Of a stretch of 22,181 nt of DNA, positions 6,742-14,115 are shown piece after piece. A model generated the notes under the pieces. The model saw nothing but the letters and a program-made list of their open reading frames with translations. It was not told the DNA's origin and did no database searches. The first letter of the stretch is position 1. Each line of letters opens with the position of its first letter. The translations under genes were made by a program, and so were the position numbers. The stretch spans positions 1 to 22,181 of the forward strand of contig DATHUR010000043.1 in NCBI GenBank assembly GCA_035462025.1, in the 5' to 3' direction. The DNA is from Egicoccus sp035462025. GTDB lineage: Bacteria; Actinomycetota; Nitriliruptoria; Nitriliruptorales; Nitriliruptoraceae.

Positions 6742-8037
6742 ATGTCCAGCACTCGACGGCTGCGGAGCGGACTGGGTGCCGCTGCCGCGGCGATCATCGC
6801 GGTGGCGAGCGTGGCGCCGGCGGCGGCCGCCCACCCGAACCGCGACGACGACTCGCGCAGCGAGTTCTTCGTACCGCGGCCGAACCAGGACGCGGTACGC
6901 CAGATCGCCGCGTTGCGGGCCGACGGCCAGAAGGCGGACGCTGCCCTGATCCGCGAGATGGTGCAGACGCCGCAGGCGGTGTGGATCGAGTCGAACTCGC
7001 CGCGCGAAGCCCAACTGCAGGTGCGCCAGATCACGCGCGTCGCGGCGGCGAAACGGCAACTGCCGGTGCTCGTGGCCTACAACATCCCGTTCCGCGACTG
7101 CGCCCAGTACTCGGCAGGCGGTGCCACCACGGTCGCCGAATACGAGGCCTGGATCGACGCCGTGGCGGCGGGCATCGGCCCGCGCGACGCCATCGTCATC
7201 CTGGAACCCGACGGGCTCGGGATCATCCCGTGGTACACGCCGCTGGGTGCCGCCGGTCCGGAATGGTGCCAGCCGGCCGAGGCCGATCCGGAGACGGCCG
7301 CCACCGACCGGTTCGCGCTGCTCAACCACGCCGTGGAGGTCCTGACGGCGCTACCGAACACGGCCGTGTACCTCGACGGCACCCACAGCGGGTGGCTCGG
7401 CGTCGCCGACATCAGCGACCGGCTCATCAAGGCGGGCGTGACCGAGGCGGACGGCTTCTTCCTCAACGCATCGAACTACCAGGAGACCGAGCGTCAGCTC
7501 ACGTACGGCGACTGGATCAGCCAGTGCATCCATCTCGACCAGAACAGCTGGTGGGACCGCAGTTGGTGCGCGAGCCAGTACTACCCGGCCGACCCGGCCG
7601 ACTTCGACACGTCGTCGGCCTCGGACGCGGCCTACGACCAGGCGTATGCCGACACGGGGTTGGCACGCGACCCGGCGACCATGCCGCACTACGTGATCGA
7701 CACCAGCCGCAACGGCCAGGGCCCGTGGACGCCACCGCCCGGCGTCTACCCGGACCCGCAGGACTGGTGCAACCCGCCCGGTCGCGGGCTCGGTGAACGA
7801 CCCACGGCCGACACCGGCAACCCGCTCGCCGACGCCTACCTGTGGATCAAGATCCCGGGTGAGTCGGACGGGTTGTGCCTGCGCGGCACCGACGGGCCCG
7901 AGGACCCGGCGCGAGACATGATCGATCCTGCCGCCGGGGAGTGGTTCCCGGAGCAGGCGCTCGAGCTGGCCCGCCTCGCGGACCCGGAGCTGCAGGTCGA
8001 TGCTCCGCCGGCGAAGGGCAGGGGGAACCGCCGCTGA
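6742..8037 (+). CDS. Secreted glycoside hydrolase family 6 (cellulase: endoglucanase or cellobiohydrolase)
   Basis: The 431-residue protein begins with a clear Sec signal peptide (Arg-rich n-region, Ala-rich core, predicted cleavage after Ala30, AAA|HPN). The remainder is a GH6 catalytic domain. It contains NIPFRDCAQYSAGG (Asp119, second conserved acid), ILEPDGLG (Asp157, expected proton donor), YLDGTHSGWL, DTSRNGQGPW (Asp320) and the C-terminal WIKIPGESDG. GH6 enzymes are inverting beta-1,4-glucanases acting outside the cell. No carbohydrate-binding module or wall anchor is visible; the tail is short and basic (GRGNRR). GGGGAG at 6730-6735 supports the ATG. Expression is probably controlled through the upstream CebR/CelR box. 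Endo versus exo action cannot be decided from sequence alone. It converges on the ThDP enzyme gene with an 18-bp gap. Confidence 0.93.
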   Translation: MSSTRRLRSGLGAAAAAIIAVASVAPAAAAHPNRDDDSRSEFFVPRPNQDAVRQIAALRADGQKADAALIREMVQTPQAVWIESNSPREAQLQVRQITRVAAAKRQLPVLVAYNIPFRDCAQYSAGGATTVAEYEAWIDAVAAGIGPRDAIVILEPDGLGIIPWYTPLGAAGPEWCQPAEADPETAATDRFALLNHAVEVLTALPNTAVYLDGTHSGWLGVADISDRLIKAGVTEADGFFLNASNYQETERQLTYGDWISQCIHLDQNSWWDRSWCASQYYPADPADFDTSSASDAAYDQAYADTGLARDPATMPHYVIDTSRNGQGPWTPPPGVYPDPQDWCNPPGRGLGERPTADTGNPLADAYLWIKIPGESDGLCLRGTDGPEDPARDMIDPAAGEWFPEQALELARLADPELQVDAPPAKGRGNRR

Positions 8038-8055
8038 CCGTGCCGGACACCCGTC

Positions 8056-9615
8056 TCACACCATCTGGGGGATCATCGCCTCGACCAGGTTCGGCCCCGG
8101 GGTGGCGAGGGCGGCTTCGAGCTGAGCGGTGAAGTCCTCGGCCGTGTCGGCGCGGGTGGCGGGCACACCCATGCCGCGGGCGAGCGCGGTGAAGTCCAGC
8201 CGCGGACGGCCCAGATCGAACAGCTCGGCCGCCTTCGGTCCGCCCGTCCCGGCACCGACGCGCTGCAGTTCGATCTTGAGGATCTCGTACGAGGCGTTGT
8301 TGTAGACCACGACGGTCACGTCGAGCTCCTCGCGCGCCATGGTCCACAGCGCCTGCGGCGTGTACATGGCCGAACCGTCGGCCTGCAGGCACAGCACCTT
8401 GCGGTCGGGGGCGGCGATCGCGGCTCCCACGGCGGCCGGCAGGCCATAGCCGATCGAACCTCCGGTGAGGGTCAGCCAGTCGTGGCGCGGCGCGGCAGCG
8501 GTCGTGAACGGCAGCGCGAGGCTCGAGGTCACCGCCTCGTCGACGACGATCGCGCCTTCGGGCAGCAGCGCACCGACGGCCAGGGCGACGGTCCAGGCGT
8601 CGAGGTCGCCGGTCGGCCGGGCCGGCGGCTCCCCGTCGGGGCGCGGTGGCGTCCGGTCCCCGAGGTCGAGTGCCCCGACGAGCGCGGCGAGGGCGCCGGC
8701 GCCGTCGTCGCCGGGACCGGCCAGCTCGTGGACCCGACAGGTGTCCGGCACCAGGTGGCTGGACTTGTCCGGGTAGGCGAAGAAGGTCACCGGTTCGCGC
8801 GCGCCGACGAGCACGAGCGAGGCGGCGCCGTCGAGTTGCTGGCTCGCGGCCTCGGCCAGGTAGCCGAGGCGCTCGATGGGTGCGACGCCCTGACCGCGGA
8901 CGAGCCGCCGGGGGAACACCTCGCTCAGCAGCCGCGCGCCGGTGGCCTGCGCGATCACGGCGGCGCTGTCGAGCGCGGCGGCATCGGCGAGGACATCGCC
9001 ACCGAGCAGGAGCACGGCGGACTCGTCGCGACGGAGCACCGCGGCGACCTCGGCGATCACGTCGTCGTCGACGCGCTGTGGGCCGGTGACCGGCAGGGGT
9101 GGGGCGAGTTGTCCGCCCTCGCCCCAGCTGACGTCGGCCGGCAGGATCAGGGTCGCGATCCGGCCGGGCGTGGTGCGAGCGGCCGCCACCGCCTCCGCCG
9201 CGTCGCGTCCGACCTCGCCGGGAGCCCGGGAGCTCCTGATCCACGGGCTGACGTTGCGGGCGATCGTCTCGATGTCGGACTCGAGCGGCGCGTCGAGCAC
9301 CTTGTGTGCCGTCGCGTGGTCGCCGACGATCGCGACCACCGGCACGCCCGCGCGTCGCGCGTTGTGCAGGTTCGCGAGCCCGTTGCCGAGCCCGGGACCG
9401 AGGTGCAGCAGCACGGCGGCCGGGCGGCCGGCGATGCGGGCGTACCCGTCGGCCGCACCGGTGGCCACGCCCTCGAACAGCGCGAGGACGCCACGCATGT
9501 CCGGGACCTCGTCGAGCGCGGCGACGAAGTGCATCTCGGACGTGCCCGGGTTGGTGAAGCAGACGTCGACGCCGGCGTCGACGAGGCTTCGGATCAGCGC
9601 CTGCGCACCGTTCAC
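8056..9615 (-). CDS. ThDP-dependent enzyme, benzoylformate decarboxylase / acetolactate synthase-like
   Basis: The 519-residue protein has the three-domain layout of 2-oxoacid-decarboxylating ThDP enzymes. In the N-terminal PYR domain Ser26 (NPGTSEM), Glu48 (ALFEGVATGAADGYAR, activates ThDP) and His71 (LLHLGPGLGN) match benzoylformate decarboxylase Ser26, Glu47 and His70. The C-terminal ThDP/Mg motif runs from ADGS (residues 412-415, Ala replacing the usual first Gly) to NN at 439-440. A middle-domain segment AREPVTFFAYP apparently lacks the second catalytic His of benzoylformate decarboxylase. Databases often label this group acetolactate synthase large subunit, but no small subunit is nearby. 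The GTG start overlaps the stop of the FAD-dehydrogenase gene by 4 bp (GTGA) and has GAGGAG 6 nt upstream. Coupling to a 2-hydroxyacid dehydrogenase suggests it acts on the 2-oxoacid product; the substrate is unknown. Confidence 0.8.
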   Translation of the reverse strand: MNGAQALIRSLVDAGVDVCFTNPGTSEMHFVAALDEVPDMRGVLALFEGVATGAADGYARIAGRPAAVLLHLGPGLGNGLANLHNARRAGVPVVAIVGDHATAHKVLDAPLESDIETIARNVSPWIRSSRAPGEVGRDAAEAVAAARTTPGRIATLILPADVSWGEGGQLAPPLPVTGPQRVDDDVIAEVAAVLRRDESAVLLLGGDVLADAAALDSAAVIAQATGARLLSEVFPRRLVRGQGVAPIERLGYLAEAASQQLDGAASLVLVGAREPVTFFAYPDKSSHLVPDTCRVHELAGPGDDGAGALAALVGALDLGDRTPPRPDGEPPARPTGDLDAWTVALAVGALLPEGAIVVDEAVTSSLALPFTTAAAPRHDWLTLTGGSIGYGLPAAVGAAIAAPDRKVLCLQADGSAMYTPQALWTMAREELDVTVVVYNNASYEILKIELQRVGAGTGGPKAAELFDLGRPRLDFTALARGMGVPATRADTAEDFTAQLEAALATPGPNLVEAMIPQMV

Positions 9616-11042
9616 GTGCTGCTCCTCGGAAGGTCGAAGATGGCCCCCGGGTTGAGGATGCCACGCGGGTCGAAGGCCGCCTTCATCCCGCGCATCAACT
9701 GGAGCGCGGCCGGGTCGGTCAGCGCCTCGAACCACGGCTTCTTGTGCCGGCCGATGCCGTGCTCGCCGCTGATCTCGCCACCCAGTTCGACGCCCGCCTC
9801 GAGCAGGGCCGCCATCACCTGCGCCCGGCGCTGCTCGTCCGGTTCGAACACCGACATGTGCACGTTGCCGTCGCCGGCATGGCCGCAGCCGACGATGCCC
9901 GCCGAGAACTCCTCGGCGATCCGGCCGACCCGACGCGCGTAGGCGGGCAGCGCCGCCCGCGGCACGACGACGTCGATGATGTCGTGGAAACCGACCTCCC
10001 TGGCCGCGTAGAAGGCCTGCTCCCGGGCGGTGATCAGGTCGGTGGCGGCCTGCCCCGGCAGCACGAGCGCGTCCATCGCTCCGAGTTCGTCGACGAGCAG
10101 TTCGCCGAGGGCGAGCATGTCCTGCTCGACGCGGTCGGCATGGTCGTCGGCCAACTGCACCACGAGGTAGGCCGTCGCGGCCTCGCGGGTCGCGTCGGTG
10201 ACGCCGAGTTCGAGGCCGCTGCGGTGCACGATCGCGGCCATGGTCAGCGCGTCGAGGTACTCGAGCACGAGCGGGGCGAGGCCGCTGGCCAGGATGCGCG
10301 GGACGGCGCCGGTGATCTGCTCGAGGTCGGTGAACGGCGCGAGCAGGGTCGTGACGTTGCGGGGCCGCGGGGCCAGCTTCAGCCAGACCCGCGTCACCAG
10401 CGCGAGGGTTCCTTCCGATCCGATCACGAGTTGGGCGAGGTCGTAGCCCGACGACCGCTTGACCACCTTGCCGCCCGAGCGGATCACCTGGCCGCCCGCC
10501 AGGACGAACTCCAGCCCGAGGACGTGGTTGCGGGTCGCGCCGTAGCGCACCGCCCGCATCCCGGCCGCATTGGTGTTGACGGTGCCGCCGATCGTCGCCG
10601 AGTCCTCACCGGGCCGCACGGGGTACACCAGCCCCAGCGGTGCGAGCGCCGCGTCCAGGTCCGCGAGCCGGACACCCGGTTCCACCACGGCGACGCCGTT
10701 GTCGAGGTCGATCTCGCTGATGCGGTCCATACGCTCGAAGGACACGACGATGCCGTCATGGTCGGCGATCGCGGCCCCGGACAGGCCGGTGCCGGCACCC
10801 CGGGCGGTGACCGGGATGCTCCAGCGGTCGGCCACCTCGAGGATCGCGGCGACGTCGTGCGTCGAGCCCGGCAGGAGCACCGCCGCCGGCAGACACGGTT
10901 GCGCCGACAGGGTCTCGTCGTGCCCGTACGCCTCGCCGATCTCGTCCGCCGTGCGGACCTGGTCCTCGGCGAGCACCTCGCGAAAGACGGCGGCAACCTC
11001 GACCGGCGGCGTCCTCGGCCCTGACGATTCGGTGCGCACCAC
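9612..11042 (-). CDS. FAD-linked 2-hydroxyacid dehydrogenase, GlcD / D-lactate dehydrogenase type
   Basis: The protein of about 476 residues is a complete FAD-binding type 4 oxidase. The PCMH FAD-binding domain shows TARGAGTGLSGAAI, GEDSATIGGTVNTNAAGMRAVRYG and KRSSGYDLAQLVIGSEGTL. The C-terminal FAD-oxidase domain shows GCGHAGDGNVHMSV (the HxGDGNxH-like metal/substrate site) and ISGEHGIGRHK. Such enzymes oxidise glycolate, D-lactate or other D-2-hydroxyacids, passing electrons to quinone or to a GlcE/GlcF partner; no partner is adjacent. I chose the GTG at 11042 because GGGAGG ends 6 nt before it; GTG codons at 11048 and 11039 are alternatives. Its stop overlaps the start of the ThDP enzyme. 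Exact substrate is not determinable. Confidence 0.88.
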   Translation of the reverse strand: MVRTESSGPRTPPVEVAAVFREVLAEDQVRTADEIGEAYGHDETLSAQPCLPAAVLLPGSTHDVAAILEVADRWSIPVTARGAGTGLSGAAIADHDGIVVSFERMDRISEIDLDNGVAVVEPGVRLADLDAALAPLGLVYPVRPGEDSATIGGTVNTNAAGMRAVRYGATRNHVLGLEFVLAGGQVIRSGGKVVKRSSGYDLAQLVIGSEGTLALVTRVWLKLAPRPRNVTTLLAPFTDLEQITGAVPRILASGLAPLVLEYLDALTMAAIVHRSGLELGVTDATREAATAYLVVQLADDHADRVEQDMLALGELLVDELGAMDALVLPGQAATDLITAREQAFYAAREVGFHDIIDVVVPRAALPAYARRVGRIAEEFSAGIVGCGHAGDGNVHMSVFEPDEQRRAQVMAALLEAGVELGGEISGEHGIGRHKKPWFEALTDPAALQLMRGMKAAFDPRGILNPGAIFDLPRSST

Positions 11043-11062
11043 GGCCACCCTCCCGGCTCCCG

Positions 11063-11080
11063 GCCGGTCCCGCGACCGGC
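11063..11080 (-). promoter_or_regulatory. Perfect 7-bp inverted repeat in the leader of the GlcD-like gene
   Basis: GCCGGTC and GACCGGC are separated by 4 nt and lie about 21 bp upstream of the chosen GTG start, just before its ribosome-binding sequence. It could be a repressor operator (for example of a GntR-type regulator) or an RNA hairpin near the translation start. In such G+C-rich DNA a chance match is also possible. Confidence 0.35.
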
Positions 11081-11086
11081 TGCGCG

Positions 11087-11116
11087 ATGCTCGACACACC
11101 CGTACCGGCATGTCCA
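11087..11116 (-). promoter_or_regulatory. Candidate promoter of the GlcD-ThDP enzyme operon
   Basis: Reading on the minus strand, TGGACA (11116-11111, one mismatch to TTGACA) is followed after 18 bp by GAGCAT (11092-11087, three of six -10 matches). It lies between the tRNA terminator and the gene start, where a promoter is needed. The -10 match is weak. Confidence 0.3.
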
Positions 11117-11146
11117 GGGCCGAAGGGCACGAGTCGGCGCCCACGC

Positions 11147-11173
11147 AAAACGCCCCCGACCGCGTCGGGGGCG
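11147..11173 (-). terminator. Rho-independent terminator of the tRNA-Leu gene
   Basis: On the minus strand a perfect 10-bp G+C-rich stem (11173-11164 with 11160-11151) closes a 3-nt loop and is followed directly by TTTT at 11150-11147. It starts 47 bp after the 3' end of the tRNA-Leu gene, the right place and orientation to end that transcript before the GlcD-like gene. Confidence 0.8.
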
Positions 11174-11220
11174 CCTGACGTTCTGCTGCCGTCCGGCGTT
11201 GAACGCCCGGTCCGGCGGGG

Positions 11221-11304
11221 TGGGCGAGGGGGGACTTGAACCCCCATGTCCTTTCGGACACACGGACCTGAACCGTGCGCGTCTGCCAATTCCGCCACCC
11301 GCCC
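11221..11304 (-). tRNA. tRNA-Leu (anticodon CAG)
   Basis: The 84-nt class II tRNA has a complete 7-bp acceptor stem (GGGCGGG pairing with CTCGCCC, one G-U pair) with A73. The anticodon stem CACGG/CCGTG encloses the loop TTCAGGT, so the anticodon is CAG (plus-strand 11268-11270), decoding CUG leucine. A long variable arm (TGTCC-GAAA-GGACA) is present, as expected for leucine tRNA. The T loop shows GGTTCAAGTCC. CCA is not encoded (the next three bases are CCC), so it must be added after transcription. CTG is a very common leucine codon in the neighbouring genes. Confidence 0.97.
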
Positions 11305-11318
11305 AGGTGGAGTCGCGG

Positions 11319-11348
11319 ACGGTACCAGCACTCCGGCGAGGTCGGCAA
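11319..11348 (-). promoter_or_regulatory. Promoter of tRNA-Leu
   Basis: On the minus strand TTGCCG (11348-11343) and TACCGT (11324-11319) are spaced by 18 bp. Transcription would start about 8 nt before the mature 5' end at 11304, which suits a tRNA gene. Confidence 0.6.
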
Positions 11349-11434
11349 CGCGACCGATCGCGACAGATGGCCTCGTTGGGCCCGCAACCCGCGGTGCGCG
11401 ACGTTCGGACGGGTGATTCTGGTGAGCGCCCGGC

Positions 11435-11440
11435 TAGGCT
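11435..11440 (+). promoter_or_regulatory. Candidate -10 element of the fhaA-led operon
   Basis: The 245-bp gap between the tRNA-Leu gene and fhaA must contain the operon's promoter. TAGGCT at 11435-11440 is the best -10-like hexamer seen, giving a leader of roughly 100 nt. I see no convincing -35 partner, and nothing else in the gap is recognisable. Confidence 0.3.
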
Positions 11441-11549
11441 CCGCGCGGAAAACTTTCGAGCGGGTAGGTGCCGATCTCGGCCGGGTACGAACCACCGGGG
11501 CTCCGCTACGCCCGCCCGGAACCGAGCATCACCGCCGAGTCGGACAGCA

Positions 11550-12341
11550 ATGGGCGTTCTACAGGACTTCGAACGACGCCTCGAGGGCGCCGTCGAGGGC
11601 TTCTTCGCGCGCGCATTCAGGTCCGGGCTGCAGCCGGTCGAGTTGGCCAAGGCGCTGCAGCGCTACGCCGAGGACAACCAGCACGTCACCGCCGACGGCG
11701 TCGTGGTCCCCAACGTCTACCGGATCCACGTCAGCGAGCGTGACCACGACCGGCTCAGTTCCTTCGGGGCGTCGCTGCCACGCGAGCTGGCCGAGGTGGT
11801 CGTGCGCACCAGCACCGACCGCGGCTGGTCGTTGCGCGGCCCCGTGAAGGTCCGCATCGAGGCCGACGACGACGTGCGCTTCGGCATGTACGACCTCGCC
11901 GGTCGCGTCGAGGTCGTCGATCCCGCCGCGCACTCGGGCGCGCGCCTGCGGGGCGGCTCGCGGACCCCGGTGTCGGCGCCGCCGTCGCAGCCGGCTCCCG
12001 AGGGTGGCTTCGACCAGACCCAGGTCGTCTCGGCCGTGCCGCGCGCGACGCTGCAGTTGCGCATCGCCAACGGACCCGCCAAGGGCACCACCTTCCCGCT
12101 CACCGGTCAGCGCATCACCATGGGCCGCATGGCGTCGTGCCACGTGACCCTCGACGACTCGACCGTCTCGCGTGAGCACGCCGCCCTGGTCCGCCGCGGC
12201 GAGACCTGGTGGGTGGTCGACCTCAGCTCCACCAACGGCACCAGCGTCAACGGCGTGCAGGCCGCCGAACAGCCCGTCGCTCCCGGCGACCGCATCGAGC
12301 TCGGCGACGCCGTCGTCGAACTGGTCGGGGGCCCGGCGTGA
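11550..12341 (+). CDS. fhaA: FhaA: DUF3662 and FHA domain phosphothreonine-binding regulator
   Basis: The 263-residue cytoplasmic protein begins with the conserved MGVLQDFERRLEGAVEGFFARAFRSG of actinobacterial FhaA (DUF3662 domain, residues about 1-115). A Pro/Ser-rich linker follows, containing FDQTQVVSAV, whose Thr is a plausible phosphosite. A C-terminal FHA domain begins near residue 167, with GRMASCHVTLDDSTVSREHAALV and DLSSTNGTSVNG giving the Arg, Ser and Asn that bind phosphothreonine. In mycobacteria FhaA binds phosphorylated partners of the peptidoglycan machinery such as MviN and is a PknB substrate. The Shine-Dalgarno before the ATG is weak; the start is chosen from conservation of the N-terminus. 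Its stop overlaps the fhaB GTG (GTGA). It is the first gene of the growth-control operon. Confidence 0.93.
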   Translation: MGVLQDFERRLEGAVEGFFARAFRSGLQPVELAKALQRYAEDNQHVTADGVVVPNVYRIHVSERDHDRLSSFGASLPRELAEVVVRTSTDRGWSLRGPVKVRIEADDDVRFGMYDLAGRVEVVDPAAHSGARLRGGSRTPVSAPPSQPAPEGGFDQTQVVSAVPRATLQLRIANGPAKGTTFPLTGQRITMGRMASCHVTLDDSTVSREHAALVRRGETWWVVDLSSTNGTSVNGVQAAEQPVAPGDRIELGDAVVELVGGPA

Positions 12342-12805
12342 CGGTCGCGTTGCTCACCGTCCTGAAGTTCGGACTCCTGCTCCTGCTGTACCTGTTCCTC
12401 GCACGCACGCTCCGCGCCGTCGTGCTCGACCTGTACGGCCCCCGCCGCTCGTCGCCGCCCGCTGCGCGCCCCGCCGCTCCCGGCCCGGCACCCTCGACAC
12501 GGAAGTCTCGCAAGGTGCCGCGCGAGATCGTCGTCCTCGGGTCCGAGGGCGGCACGACCACGCATGGACTCGGAGGCCACGGGGTGACGCTGGGCCGCTC
12601 CGCCGGCGTGGACGTCGTCGTCGACGACGTCTACGTCTCGGACGAGCATGCCCAGATCCTGCCAGACGACGGCGGCTGGTCGGTGCGTGACCTGGGCTCG
12701 ACCAACGGCACCTACCTCAACGGCGCCAAGGTGACCCGGCCCACGCCGTTGGCGGTCGGCGACGAACTGCGGCTGGGCAAGACGCGCATCGAGGTCCGTC
12801 GATGA
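12338..12805 (+). CDS. fhaB: FhaB/FipA: membrane-anchored FHA domain protein
   Basis: The 155-residue protein has an N-terminal transmembrane segment (LLTVLKFGLLLLLYLFLARTLRAVV, residues about 4-28). A Pro/Ala-rich linker with basic RKSRK follows, then a cytoplasmic FHA domain with TLGRSAGVDVVVDDVYVSDEHAQI and DLGSTNGTYLNG, giving the conserved Arg, Ser/His and Asn of phosphothreonine recognition. This is the layout of mycobacterial FhaB (FipA), which links the FtsZ/FtsQ division machinery to PknA/PknB signalling. The GTG start overlaps the fhaA stop by 4 bp, and the stop overlaps the pstP ATG by 4 bp, so the products are probably made at coupled rates. Confidence 0.92.
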   Translation: MTVALLTVLKFGLLLLLYLFLARTLRAVVLDLYGPRRSSPPAARPAAPGPAPSTRKSRKVPREIVVLGSEGGTTTHGLGGHGVTLGRSAGVDVVVDDVYVSDEHAQILPDDGGWSVRDLGSTNGTYLNGAKVTRPTPLAVGDELRLGKTRIEVRR

Positions 12806-14115
12806 GACGCCTTCGTGCCACCGGAGGAACCGACGTCGGGCGGGTCCGCACGGGGAACGAGGACGCCTTCCTGATCGCCGAGAGCGTGTTCGCCGTCGCC
12901 GACGGCATGGGCGGCCACCTCGCCGGCGAGATCGCCTCGGCGAAGGCACTTGAGCCGGTCGAAGCGCTCGACGGCAAGGTCTTCGGCGACTCCGGGGACG
13001 CGGACGCCGCCCTGCGTGCCGCCGTCATCGAGGCCAACGACATCGTGTCGCAGATGGCCGATGACGAGCCGGCCTACCGCGGCATGGGGACGACCCTGAC
13101 CGCCGCCATGCTCGAGGGGACCCGCCTGCACCTCGCCCACGTCGGCGACTCGCGGGCATACCTGCTCAGGGGCGGCCGCTTCGAACAACTCACCGACGAC
13201 CACACGCTGGTGCAACACCTCATCGACGAAGGCCAGATCACCCGCGAGGAGGCGGCCAGCCACCCCCAACGCTCGATCATCACCCGGGCCATCGGCGTGT
13301 CCCACGACGTCGAGGTCGACTCGATGACCATCGAGATCGAACCCGGCGACCAGGTGCTGCTGTGCTCCGACGGGCTGACCGGTGTGCTCGACGACGGCCA
13401 CATCGCGCAGGAACTCGCGAGCGGCGACGACGACCGGAAGGTCATCGGCCGGCTGATCGAGGCCGCGAACCAGCGGGGCGGCCCCGACAACATCACCGTG
13501 GTGATCCTGCGTTGCGAGGCCGAGTCCGATGACCCCCCGCCCGGGGCCAGAGCTGGCGGCGCCGCCGCCCCGGCCGACCGGGACGCCGGCGGCGAGACCG
13601 GCTCGGGGGAGCGTCGCCACGGCGGCGCTCCCGTCACGATACGCACCCGCGAGGACAGCGGGTCGCGGGACTGGGCCGGCCGACTGGGCGACTACGGTGC
13701 GCTCGGGCGTGGTGGGCCACCCGCCGATGGCGACGACGGCGGCGGGTCACGCCGGTGGGTGAGCCGCACGCTGGCCATGCTGCTCGCGCTCGCCGTGCTC
13801 GGCGGCATCGTCTTCGTCGGTGGCCGCTTCCTGCTGTCGCAGCAGTACTTCGTCGGACTCGACGGCGAACAGGTCGCGATCTACCAGGGCGTCGACGTCC
13901 AACTCGGACCCTGGAACCTCGCCCGGCTCGTCGAGCGCACCGACCTGACCCTCGACGACGTCCCCGCCTGGTACCAGCCCGCCCTCGAAGAGGGCATCCA
14001 CGCCACCGACCGGGCCATGGCCCGGCGCATCGTGGCGGGCGCGCCCCGCCGCGAGGCCACCGACGACGCGGCCGGGGACGACGCGGCCGACGACGACGCG
14101 GCCGGGGAACCGTGA
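12802..14115 (+). CDS. pstP: PstP: membrane PP2C-family Ser/Thr protein phosphatase
   Basis: The 437-residue protein has a cytoplasmic PP2C catalytic domain at residues about 1-240. Metal-binding motifs are NEDAF (Asp21), AVADGMGGHLAGE (Asp34), AHVGDSRAYLLRGG, LLCSDGLTGVL and GGPDNITVVIL. A disordered linker of about 75 residues rich in Gly, Asp and Arg leads to one transmembrane helix (TLAMLLALAVLGGIVFVGGRFLL, about 320-343). An external tail of about 95 residues ends in Asp/Ala repeats (DDAAGDDAADDDAAGEP). It removes phosphates placed by PknB and on growth-machinery substrates. The external region QQYFVGLDGEQVAIYQGVDVQLGPWNLARLVERTDLTLDDVP matches the usual PstP extracytoplasmic stretch. 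Both ends overlap neighbouring genes by 4 bp. Confidence 0.93.
   Translation: MRRLRATGGTDVGRVRTGNEDAFLIAESVFAVADGMGGHLAGEIASAKALEPVEALDGKVFGDSGDADAALRAAVIEANDIVSQMADDEPAYRGMGTTLTAAMLEGTRLHLAHVGDSRAYLLRGGRFEQLTDDHTLVQHLIDEGQITREEAASHPQRSIITRAIGVSHDVEVDSMTIEIEPGDQVLLCSDGLTGVLDDGHIAQELASGDDDRKVIGRLIEAANQRGGPDNITVVILRCEAESDDPPPGARAGGAAAPADRDAGGETGSGERRHGGAPVTIRTREDSGSRDWAGRLGDYGALGRGGPPADGDDGGGSRRWVSRTLAMLLALAVLGGIVFVGGRFLLSQQYFVGLDGEQVAIYQGVDVQLGPWNLARLVERTDLTLDDVPAWYQPALEEGIHATDRAMARRIVAGAPRREATDDAAGDDAADDDAAGEP

Noticed and set aside
8038..8055. Terminator between the convergent GH6 and ThDP enzyme genes
   Set aside because: The gap is 18 bp with no hairpin or T tract; termination must occur inside the opposing gene or be Rho-dependent.
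7847..9664. 605-codon open frame on the minus strand
   Set aside because: It is an arginine-rich shadow frame of the ThDP enzyme gene, which has a recognisable family sequence and a coupled start.
12608..12631. GTC/GAC-rich near-palindrome in fhaB
   Set aside because: It is formed by consecutive Val and Asp codons in the FHA domain and is not a perfect dyad; coding explains it.
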